In this document: positions 58,461 to 64,000 of the stretch, piece by piece
Layout: every line of letters begins with the position of its first letter
How positions within the stretch are numbered: the first letter of the stretch is position 1
From: Amorphoplanes friuliensis DSM 7358
GTDB taxonomy: Bacteria > Actinomycetota > Actinomycetes > Mycobacteriales > Micromonosporaceae
Direction: 5' to 3'
Length of the DNA stretch: 64,000 bases
NCBI RefSeq assembly: GCF_000494755.1
Contig: NC_022657.1
Location: 2,766,001 to 2,830,000 of the forward strand
The notes under the pieces: generated by a model
Seen by the model: the letters and a program-made list of their open reading frames with translations, nothing else
The model's database searches: none
What the model was told of the DNA's origin: nothing
Position numbers and translations under genes: made by a program

Positions 58461-58871
58461 ATCGAGGGCGCGGTTCAGCAGGGTGACGAGCTGCCGTAGG
58501 TCGCCCTCGTCCAATCTCGCCAGCGGATTGCCGGCCAGGGCGGCCTGAACCACCTCGGCGCGCACCTGGCGGCCCTTGGCCGTCAGGTGGAGCCCGCGGA
58601 ACCGGCGGTCGGCCGGATCCGTCACCCGCTCCACCAGCCCGCGGTCGATCAGCTGGTTGGCCATGAAGGTCAGGTTCGAGGCGTTGCAGTGCAGGCGCTC
58701 GGCCACCACCTTCATCGAGGGTGGCGGTTCGTCGGGGTCGATCACCCACAGCGCCTGGAAGGTCGCCGATGTCAGGCGGTGCCTGGCCAGGGCCGGCCCG
58801 GTCAGGTCGACGGTCCGCATCCAGATGTCGTAGGTCGCGGTGACGGCCGCGGTCAGCTCGGATGCGGTCAT
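58440..58871 (-). CDS. MarR-family transcriptional regulator
   Basis: 143 residues. Winged helix: SATFQALWVIDPDEPPPSMKVVAERLHCNASNLTFMANQLIDRGLVERV, wing at TDPADRRFRGLHLTAKG. Divergent from the SDR gene at 58952 with two CTTCAAG-N-CTTGAA operators between. One Cys (LHCNASN) in the recognition helix region could be redox-relevant. Confidence 0.88.
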   Translation of the reverse strand: MTASELTAAVTATYDIWMRTVDLTGPALARHRLTSATFQALWVIDPDEPPPSMKVVAERLHCNASNLTFMANQLIDRGLVERVTDPADRRFRGLHLTAKGRQVRAEVVQAALAGNPLARLDEGDLRQLVTLLNRALDSPLGEG

Positions 58872-58889
58872 GTCGTCATCCTATCGATG

Positions 58890-58937
58890 CTTCAAGTCTT
58901 GAAGTACCGTGTTAGCCTCGTGCTTCAAGACTTGAAC
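58890..58937. promoter_or_regulatory. Twin MarR operators CTTCAAG-N-CTTGAA
   Basis: CTTCAAGTCTTGAAG (58890-58904, perfect) and CTTCAAGACTTGAAC (58923-58937, one mismatch), 33 bp apart. They fill the MarR/SDR divergent gap. Confidence 0.8.
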
Positions 58938-58951
58938 TATCGGAGGCGCAC

Positions 58952-59767
58952 GTGGAAGACGGCTTTCAAGGGATCACCGCACTGGTCACCGGTGCGTCCA
59001 AAGGGCTCGGGCGGGCGTACGCGCTGGAGCTCGCCCGCCGGGGAGCGCGGCTGATCCTGTTGTCCCGCACCGAAAGCGACCTGCGTGAACTCGCCCGGGA
59101 GATCCAGCAGACCCACGGCGGGGCGGAACCCGAGGTGATCACCGCCGATCTCGCCGGTGCGGACGGGCCCGGGCGGGTCCTGCGCGAACTGGCCCAGCGT
59201 GATCTGCGCGTCGACCTGCTGCTCAACAACGCCGGGGCCGGCAGTGCGGGCCCGTTCCTGAGTCGTCCGCTCGAGCCCCAGCTGCGTACGGTCGGGCTCA
59301 ACATCAGCGGTCTGCTCGCCCTGACCCACGCGATCGGCGGTGACATGGCCGCGCGCGGCTCCGGCGGGATCATCAACGTGTCCTCCACCGCGGCCTTCCA
59401 ACCGTTGCCCTATCAGGCCAGCTATGCCGCCACCAAGGCGTTTGTGCTCTCGTTCAGCGAGGCCCTGGCGGAGGAGCTGCGCGGCACCGGCGTCCATGTC
59501 ATGGCCGCGCATCCCGGTGCGGTGGCGACCGGCTTCTTCGACGGCACCACGGCCACGATCGACCCGTCCGCCGCCGACACCCCGGCCACCGTCGCGTCCC
59601 AGACCCTCGACGACTACGCCCGGCGCCGCGCTGCCTCCTACCCCGGCCGCGGTGTCAACCGGCTCATGACCTGGGCTGCGCGTCTGCTGCCGCGCAGGAC
59701 GGTCGCACGGGTGGCCGCCTCCTTCAACCGGCGGTTGCGGCTGCACGAGGTCGTCGACCTGCCTTAG
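58952..59767 (+). CDS. Short-chain dehydrogenase/reductase
   Basis: 271 residues. TGASKGLGRAYALELARRG cofactor motif, LNNAGAGSAG, catalytic Ser in INVSSTAAF and YAATKAFVLSFSEAL as Tyr-Lys pair. Long C-terminal arm with basic residues (LLPRRTVARVAASFNRR), as in SDR family members acting on lipids or mycolic/hydroxysteroid substrates. Classical and complete. Under the MarR twin operator. Confidence 0.88.
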   Translation: MEDGFQGITALVTGASKGLGRAYALELARRGARLILLSRTESDLRELAREIQQTHGGAEPEVITADLAGADGPGRVLRELAQRDLRVDLLLNNAGAGSAGPFLSRPLEPQLRTVGLNISGLLALTHAIGGDMAARGSGGIINVSSTAAFQPLPYQASYAATKAFVLSFSEALAEELRGTGVHVMAAHPGAVATGFFDGTTATIDPSAADTPATVASQTLDDYARRRAASYPGRGVNRLMTWAARLLPRRTVARVAASFNRRLRLHEVVDLP

Positions 59768-59842
59768 AGGTCGGTTCACATCATCGGCCGCGCCTCCGAT
59801 ACTGCCTTGATAACGCCGTGCGAGGCGGATACACATGGCCGC

Positions 59843-60142
59843 ATGTCCACCCTGCTCGTCATCGCCGGGCCACCCGGGGCCGGGAAGTCGACCGTGAGCT
59901 CCATCGTTTCTTCGCGTCTCTCACCGAGCGTCCTGCTGCCGTCGGTGGAACGCTGCGTGCAGGACGTCACCACCCGGGAGGGCAATCGTGACGACGAGCC
60001 AGGCACGCGACACATGCACCAACAGTTCGTCCAGGCCCCCATCGATGCCCGGCACCTGATCATCGAGCCCACGGGGACTCCGGAGGAAGTGGCTACGAGC
60101 ATCCTGTCCCGATACCGCCAGGGCGCCTTCTCCTACGCCTGA
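59843..60142 (+). CDS. P-loop kinase-like protein with large internal deletion
   Basis: 99 residues from ATG 59843 (MSTLLVIAGPPGAGKSTVSS). Walker A is GPPGAGKS. The C-terminal part LLPSVERCVQDVTTREG, TRHMHQQFVQAPIDARHLII matches the end of small adenylate-kinase-like/zeta-like P-loop proteins of about 170 residues. Between SSRLSPSV and LLPSVERC the family normally has some 70-80 residues with the substrate-binding lid and Walker B region, missing here with the frame kept. Probably non-functional despite an intact reading frame. No partner gene is visible. Confidence 0.6.
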   Translation: MSTLLVIAGPPGAGKSTVSSIVSSRLSPSVLLPSVERCVQDVTTREGNRDDEPGTRHMHQQFVQAPIDARHLIIEPTGTPEEVATSILSRYRQGAFSYA

Positions 60143-60160
60143 ACTCCGGCCTCGCCATGC

Positions 60161-60754
60161 TCAGGACGTCCGGCGTGCTCCGTGGGTCAGGACAAGTCCT
60201 TCGACGCCGCGGAGGAAGGTGTCGCAGATCAGCTCGGGGTCGAACAGGCAACCGGCGGCCATCGCGCCGTCGCGGAGCATGACGAAGTGCTGCGCGGCGG
60301 CCTCGGACTTGGTCCGGTCGATGTCCGCCATCAGCGTGTGGATCGTGTCGAGGAACCACTGCCGGTGTGCCAGGACGGCTCGGTGCACCGGGTGCGCGGG
60401 ATCGTGGTGCTCGGCCGCTGCATTGAGGAAGGCGCAGCCGCGGAAGCCGTCGGAGCGGATCCCGTGGGCGATCCAGGCGGCCACGGCCTGCACGGTGTCG
60501 GCGGCCGGCCGGCCCTCGGCAATGATCGACGCCACCTGGTCGCGGATGGCCTGATCGGCTCCCTGCAGGTAGGCGACGACCAGATCCTCCTTGCCGGGGA
60601 AGTGGCGGTAGAACGTGGCCCGGGTGACCTGGGCCTGAGCGATGATCCGATCGACGCCGACCGAGTGGATCCCCTCCGAGTAGAAGATGCGGCTCGCTGT
60701 GGTCAGGAGCCGGGTGCGTGCCTCGGACGGACGGGTCGTGGTGGTGGTCGGCAT
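60161..60754 (-). CDS. TetR-family regulator, paralogue 3 of the AGAACGTTC group
   Basis: 197 residues from ATG 60754 (MPTTTTTRPSEARTRLL); ATG 60763 adds three residues. HTH SRIFYSEGIHSVGVDRIIAQ and VTRATFYRHFPGKEDL, and SDGFRGCAFLNAAAEHHDP with the invariant Cys, FVMLRDGAMAAGC; same pattern as 30857 and 46926. AGAACGTTCGGTCT (60773-60786) lies 19 bp upstream. It is likely autoregulated. It has no oxidoreductase of the regulon beside it; the meta-cleavage operon begins 309 bp to the right. Confidence 0.9.
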   Translation of the reverse strand: MPTTTTTRPSEARTRLLTTASRIFYSEGIHSVGVDRIIAQAQVTRATFYRHFPGKEDLVVAYLQGADQAIRDQVASIIAEGRPAADTVQAVAAWIAHGIRSDGFRGCAFLNAAAEHHDPAHPVHRAVLAHRQWFLDTIHTLMADIDRTKSEAAAQHFVMLRDGAMAAGCLFDPELICDTFLRGVEGLVLTHGARRTS

Positions 60755-60772
60755 GCCTCTCATGATAGCGAA

Positions 60773-60786
60773 AGAACGTTCGGTCT
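60773..60786. promoter_or_regulatory. Shared-regulon operator (site G)
   Basis: AGAACGTTCGGTCT adjoining TTGCAT (60786-60791). No convincing -10 follows on the + strand, so it probably serves the TetR gene on the other strand. Confidence 0.6.
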
Positions 60787-60819
60787 TGCATTAACGGTAA
60801 TGATTGTCACAACCGAAGT

Positions 60820-60898
60820 GAAGCGCCCGGCCCGGGGGAGGGCCGGGCGCTTCCGGAGGGGGCGGGTTCCGGGCGCCGGCCGGCGACCTTGCCGGCGC
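60820..60898. other. Two stable hairpins in the 317-bp gap before the meta-cleavage operon
   Basis: First stem GAAGCGCCCGGCC (60820-60832) with GGCCGGGCGCTTC (60841-60853), 13 perfect pairs. Second stem GCGCCGGC (60873-60880) with GCCGGCGC (60891-60898). They lie in 60755-61071, which has no gene; the rest of that gap contains only the operator at 60773 and the promoter at 61011. They could be a terminator or a structured transcript. Confidence 0.5.
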
Positions 60899-61010
60899 TT
60901 CACACCCGACAACGTGCGGCCGGCCGGTTCTGTTCAGCGGGATCGCGTATTTCCCGGATTCTCTGCCGGAGGCGGTGTCGAGGTCGTTCCGTTCAGACCC
61001 GGGCAGTTCC

Positions 61011-61047
61011 TTGTGGCGGACGAATTCTCACGATTATAGTGAGCGCT
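61011..61047 (+). promoter_or_regulatory. Promoter of the meta-cleavage operon
   Basis: TTGTGG (61011-61016), 18-bp spacer, TATAGT (61035-61040), then the palindrome AGCGCT (61042-61047) at the likely transcription start. The gene at 61072 has GGAG a few bases upstream of its ATG. Confidence 0.55.
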
Positions 61048-61071
61048 ACATACAGACGCCGGAGATGACGC

Positions 61072-61890
61072 ATGACGACTTCCGTTGACCTGGGCGACAC
61101 CGAAGTGGCCTACACCGAATCCGGTACCGGACCCGCGGTGATCTGGTTGCACGGCTCCGGGCCGGGCGCGACCGGCATGAGCAACTTCGGTGGCAACCTG
61201 CCGGCCTTCGCCGACCACCGCAACATCGCGCTGGATCTGCCGGGCTGGGGACGCAGCCCACGCACGACCGATGAGCCGCTGCTGTTCCACGCCGCGAAGA
61301 CCGTCAGCCGGGTGATGACAGCCCTGGGCATCGAGCGGGCCCACCTGGTCGGCAATTCCTACGGCGGCGGGGTCGCGATGCGGCTGGCGATCACCGAGCC
61401 GGATCGGGTCGGTCGGCTCGTGCTGATGGCTCCCGGCGGCGTGTTGCCGCCGGACGCGCCGCCGTGGCCGGTCGGTCTGGAGCACCTGTTCGGATACATG
61501 GCGGCAGAGAAGCCGTCCCGGGAGGCGATGGCCGAGTTCGTCCGCCTGATGGTCTACGACCAGGCGCTGGCCACCGACGCCCTGATCGACGAGCGCTACC
61601 GGTCCAGTCTGGCGGTCCACCCGGAACTGCCGATCCCACCGAACTTCGGCGACCTGACCCCGGATCTGCCCCGCATCCGTGCCCGCACGTTGCTGATCTG
61701 GGGCCGTGAGGACCAGACCGTGCCGCTGACCTGGGCCGCCCGCATCCTCAACGACATCCCCGACGCCGAGCTGCGGGTCCTGCCGCACTGCCGCCACTGG
61801 GTGCAGTACGAGCGGGCTGCCGAGTTCAACCACATCGTCCGCGAATTTCTGTCCGGCGGAGACCCCTCCGCCACGTCGAACGTGAGGTAA
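61072..61890 (+). CDS. Meta-cleavage product (C-C bond) hydrolase, HsaD/BphD-like
   Basis: 272 residues. Alpha/beta hydrolase fold: VIWLHGSGPGATGMSNFGGNL (oxyanion and substrate loop), nucleophile LVGNSYGGGVAMRLA, acid in LLIWGREDQTVPL, histidine in LPHCRHWVQYERA. The SGPGA and GNSYGGG forms are characteristic of hydrolases cleaving vinylogous 1,5-diketones from extradiol ring fission. It is the first gene of an operon with the dioxygenase and an SDR, 2 bp apart from the dioxygenase. Confidence 0.9.
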   Translation: MTTSVDLGDTEVAYTESGTGPAVIWLHGSGPGATGMSNFGGNLPAFADHRNIALDLPGWGRSPRTTDEPLLFHAAKTVSRVMTALGIERAHLVGNSYGGGVAMRLAITEPDRVGRLVLMAPGGVLPPDAPPWPVGLEHLFGYMAAEKPSREAMAEFVRLMVYDQALATDALIDERYRSSLAVHPELPIPPNFGDLTPDLPRIRARTLLIWGREDQTVPLTWAARILNDIPDAELRVLPHCRHWVQYERAAEFNHIVREFLSGGDPSATSNVR

Positions 61891-61892
61891 AC

Positions 61893-62762
61893 GTGGGAAT
61901 CAGCAAGCTGGGGTACGTCGGACTCAACGTCACGGACGTCGCTGCCTGGGTTGACCTGTTCGACGGCACCCTCGGGGTCGGGAACACCCGGGAGAAGGCC
62001 GGATCCGAGGAGGTCGTTCTGCTCCAGCTGGACGAGTTCAAGTACCGGCTGGCCCTGTACCAGTCGGCTGAGGACAGCCCGCGTCACATCGGATGGATCG
62101 TCGACGCCCCTGCCGAGCTCGACCGGCTGACCGGCCGGCTGACCGCCGCCGGTTTCGACGTGCGGGAAGCGACGGCCGACGAAGCAGCGACCCGGGGTGC
62201 CGTCGGGCTGCGCTGGTTCACCGACCCGGTCGGCTTCCGGGTCGAGCTCGCGCTCGGTGAGAAGCGCACGCCGCACCCTCGCCGGCCCGCGGACGCGACA
62301 CCGGGGGTCACCGGGCTCGGCCACCTGGTGCTGCCCAGCCCGAAGCTGTCCGAGCTGCGCGATCTGTACGAGTCGGTGCTCGAGTTCCGGCTGACCGACT
62401 ACCGGGCACCCGGCCTGTTCTTCTTCCGCTGCAACAACACCCACCACAGCATCGCGCTGGGTACGGCCGAGACCGCGTCGCTCCACCACCTCGAGATCGA
62501 GCACGGGTCGATCGACGACATCGGTCGCGCGTTCGACCGCGCCCAGGCCAACGACGTGCCGGTCTCGATCAGCCTCGGCCGGCACATGAACGACAAGGCG
62601 ATCTCGTTCTACGTCAAGAATCCCAGCGGATTCCATCTCGAGATCGGGTACGGCGCCATCGAGGTCGGCGACGACTACGTCCCGCACGACTTCGGCACTC
62701 CCAGTGTGTGGGGTCACCGGCACGCCGGGACCAACCCGTTCGCGAGCCCGGCGCAGTCGTGA
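61893..62762 (+). CDS. Extradiol ring-cleavage dioxygenase, type I (VOC fold)
   Basis: 289 residues from GTG 61893. Two VOC modules. The metal ligands are in the second: His in GLGHLVLPSPKLSEL (near residue 145), His in HHLEIEHGSIDDIGRA (about 197-210), Glu in SGFHLEIGYGAI (near 260). Catalytic acid/base His in GRHMNDKAISFYVKNPSG. Similar to 2,3-dihydroxybiphenyl/HsaC-type dioxygenases: Fe(II)-dependent meta cleavage of a catechol. It supplies the substrate of the hydrolase at 61072. Its stop overlaps the SDR start. Confidence 0.9.
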   Translation: MGISKLGYVGLNVTDVAAWVDLFDGTLGVGNTREKAGSEEVVLLQLDEFKYRLALYQSAEDSPRHIGWIVDAPAELDRLTGRLTAAGFDVREATADEAATRGAVGLRWFTDPVGFRVELALGEKRTPHPRRPADATPGVTGLGHLVLPSPKLSELRDLYESVLEFRLTDYRAPGLFFFRCNNTHHSIALGTAETASLHHLEIEHGSIDDIGRAFDRAQANDVPVSISLGRHMNDKAISFYVKNPSGFHLEIGYGAIEVGDDYVPHDFGTPSVWGHRHAGTNPFASPAQS

Positions 62763-63508
62763 CCGGCGACCTGACCGGACGCCGCGCCGTCGTGACCGGT
62801 GCCGCCGGTGGCATCGGCGCGGCGGTCGCGGCGCGGCTCGCGTCCCTCGGGGCGCGGGTCGTGGTGTGTGACATCGACGCGGCCGGTGCCGCCGAGGTGG
62901 CGGACCGCATCGGTGGCGAGGTGCTGTCCTGCGACCTGAGCCGCACGGCCGAGCTGGCGGATCTCACGCTGGAGGCCGACATCCTCGTCAACAACGCCGG
63001 TGTGCAGCACGTTGCCCCGGTCGAGGAGTTCAGCCCCGAGCGCTTCTCCTTCATGCTCCGGCTGATGCTCGAGGCACCTTTCCTGCTCAGCCGCGCGGTC
63101 CTGCCGTCGATGTACAGGAAGGGCTGGGGCCGCATCGTGCACATCTCCAGCGTCCACGGCATCCGGGCCAGCGCCTACAAGTCCGCGTACGTCAGCGCGA
63201 AGCACGGTCTCGAGGGCCTGTCGAAGGTCATCGCGGTCGAGGGCGCAGGCAAGGGCGTGACCAGCAACTGCGTCTCTCCGGGGTACGTGCGTACCCCGCT
63301 GGTGGAGAAACAGATCGAGGACCAGGCGCGGGTGCACGGCCTGTCCGCCGACCGGGTGATCTCGGACGTGATGCTGACCAGGTCGGCGATCAAGCGACTC
63401 ATCGAACCCGACGAGGTCGCCGGAGCCGTGGCTTACCTGTGCTCGCCGGAGGCGTCGTACGTCAACGGCACGCGCCTGGTGCTGGACGGAGCCTGGAGCG
63501 CCACCTGA
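62759..63508 (+). CDS. SDR of the 3-hydroxybutyrate dehydrogenase type
   Basis: 249 residues from GTG 62759 (GTGA overlap). Classical SDR: VTGAAGGIGAAVAARLASLG, LVNNAGVQHVAPVEEFSPE, catalytic Ser in IVHISSVHGIRAS, YVSAKHGLEGLSKV as Tyr-Lys pair, and C-terminal NCVSPGYVRTPLVEKQI. The NAGVQHVAPVEEF and VHG...K pattern matches D-3-hydroxybutyrate dehydrogenases and related 4-carbon or side-chain dehydrogenases. In this operon it may process a hydroxylated ring-fission or side-chain fragment. NAD preference is indicated by Asp in VVVCDIDAAG. Confidence 0.88.
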   Translation: MTGDLTGRRAVVTGAAGGIGAAVAARLASLGARVVVCDIDAAGAAEVADRIGGEVLSCDLSRTAELADLTLEADILVNNAGVQHVAPVEEFSPERFSFMLRLMLEAPFLLSRAVLPSMYRKGWGRIVHISSVHGIRASAYKSAYVSAKHGLEGLSKVIAVEGAGKGVTSNCVSPGYVRTPLVEKQIEDQARVHGLSADRVISDVMLTRSAIKRLIEPDEVAGAVAYLCSPEASYVNGTRLVLDGAWSAT

Positions 63509-63523
63509 GGCCGGGCCGGACCC

Positions 63524-64000
63524 TCAGCGGGTCTGCGCCTGCCGTTGAGCGGCCGTGCTGCGGATGAGGGCGACGAACGGCGCCACGTGGGCGCTGTGGG
63601 TCACGCCCTCGTAGCTCGTGCCCACCGACAGGCCGTCGGTCATGGCCCGGCCCATGACAGCCAGGTGATGGATGAAGTCCTTGTCCTGGTCGCCGCCGGC
63701 CGGTGCGAAGATCGGCGTCAGGGCGCTCACCCAGGAAGCGAGCCCGTAGTCGCGGATGCGCCGGACGGTCTCCCGCACCGGGCCGGTCTCCGAGTGCGAG
63801 CCGACCGAGACGGCCAGCAGCAGTCGCAGATAGTCGGGGCGCTGGTCGAGGGCCGCGCAGGCCGCCGTGAACCAGAGCTCGAAGCGCTCGATCGGCTCGT
63901 GCCCGTCGAACGACGACGGGCTCGGGAACGACGCGTGCAGCTCCTCGAAGGTCCGTTCCAGCAACGCGCCCAGAACGCCCAGCTTGCTCCCGAAGTGGTA
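63524..64000 (-). CDS. TetR-family regulator, N-terminus beyond window
   Basis: The open frame continues past 64000; the visible 158 residues begin with YHFGSKLGVLGALLERTF, the end of a TetR HTH, followed by the ligand domain (IERFELWFTAACAALDQRPDYLRLLLAVSV). Convergent with the meta-cleavage operon (15 bp gap) and so placed to control it, perhaps through the palindrome at 61042. Confidence 0.8.
   Translation of the reverse strand, partial: YHFGSKLGVLGALLERTFEELHASFPSPSSFDGHEPIERFELWFTAACAALDQRPDYLRLLLAVSVGSHSETGPVRETVRRIRDYGLASWVSALTPIFAPAGGDQDKDFIHHLAVMGRAMTDGLSVGTSYEGVTHSAHVAPFVALIRSTAAQRQAQTR

Noticed and set aside
11911..60786. AGAACGTTC repeats as transposon ends or recombination sites
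   Set aside because: No transposase or target duplications; the copies sit at fixed places relative to -35/-10 boxes, so an operator explains them.
1..64000. CRISPR, tRNA, rRNA, IS elements, phage genes
   Set aside because: No regular direct-repeat array, cloverleaf, transposase or integrase found on reading.

Overview
The window is a GC-rich chromosomal segment from an actinobacterium. Evidence is the third-codon GC bias in every gene, frequent GTG starts, four-base stop/start overlaps, 4-mer palindromic TetR operators, and families such as DipZ, secreted AroQ-gamma chorismate mutase, MmyB-type XRE regulators and RICIN-tailed glycosidases. Micromonosporaceae (Actinoplanes-like) is a guess only. 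No rRNA, tRNA, CRISPR array, insertion sequence or phage gene was seen. About 66 genes or gene remnants are called. Roughly a third are regulators (eleven TetR, three MmyB-type XRE, two MarR, one PadR, one GlxA/AraC, one NarL-type response regulator, three ECF sigma factors), mostly sitting next to one redox enzyme or hydrolase each.

Layout. 1-6.4 kb: methyltransferase end, a frameshifted PHB-depolymerase-like esterase with a TetR, an antibiotic-biosynthesis-monooxygenase-domain protein with a TetR, a decayed amidohydrolase, and an XRE/NmrA pair. 6.4-10.6 kb: ECF sigma, zinc anti-sigma and a three-gene ABC transporter in one operon. 10.6-15.9 kb: SDR/TetR pair, YbhN-like membrane protein, SRPBCC protein, TetR/FAD-monooxygenase pair. 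15.9-22.5 kb: glycan block (GH43-CBM13, a large (alpha/alpha)6 glycosidase with discoidin-like and RICIN modules, GH65 phosphorylase). 22.5-24.9 kb: FtsH and an EthD-like gene co-oriented with GH65. 25-30.8 kb: PadR and its membrane partner, DipZ, acyl-CoA-dehydrogenase-like flavoprotein, ECF sigma with SnoaL tail. 30.8-48.2 kb: a redox-regulon region with duplicated DUF308 and FAD-disulfide-reductase genes, BBE-like oxidase, MFS pump, chorismate mutase, orphan sigma and orphan response regulator, GlxA, XRE/Gfo-Idh pair. 48.3-60.1 kb: TetR/MarR-oxidoreductase pairs, MFS permease, a frameshifted peptidase plus a beta-lactamase-fold hydrolase, an internally deleted P-loop kinase. 60.1-64 kb: TetR, then a meta-cleavage operon (extradiol dioxygenase, C-C hydrolase, hydroxybutyrate-dehydrogenase-like SDR) and a TetR running off the end.

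The most interesting signal is a shared operator, AGAACGTTCNNTCT, found twelve times (ten exact) at seven separate loci between 11.9 and 60.8 kb. In five of them it abuts a TTGACA -35 box with a -10 element 17 bp downstream, and in four of those a second copy lies 50-52 bp further down, about five helical turns. Three closely similar TetR proteins with nearly identical recognition helices (30857, 46926, 60161) each lie beside a copy. The apparent targets are two paralogous FAD-disulfide reductases, two paralogous DUF308 membrane proteins, a BBE-like oxidase, an MFS pump, a YbhN-like protein, and an EthD-FtsH-GH65 operon. This looks like one dispersed, partly duplicated stress or detoxification regulon. 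The inducer is unknown.
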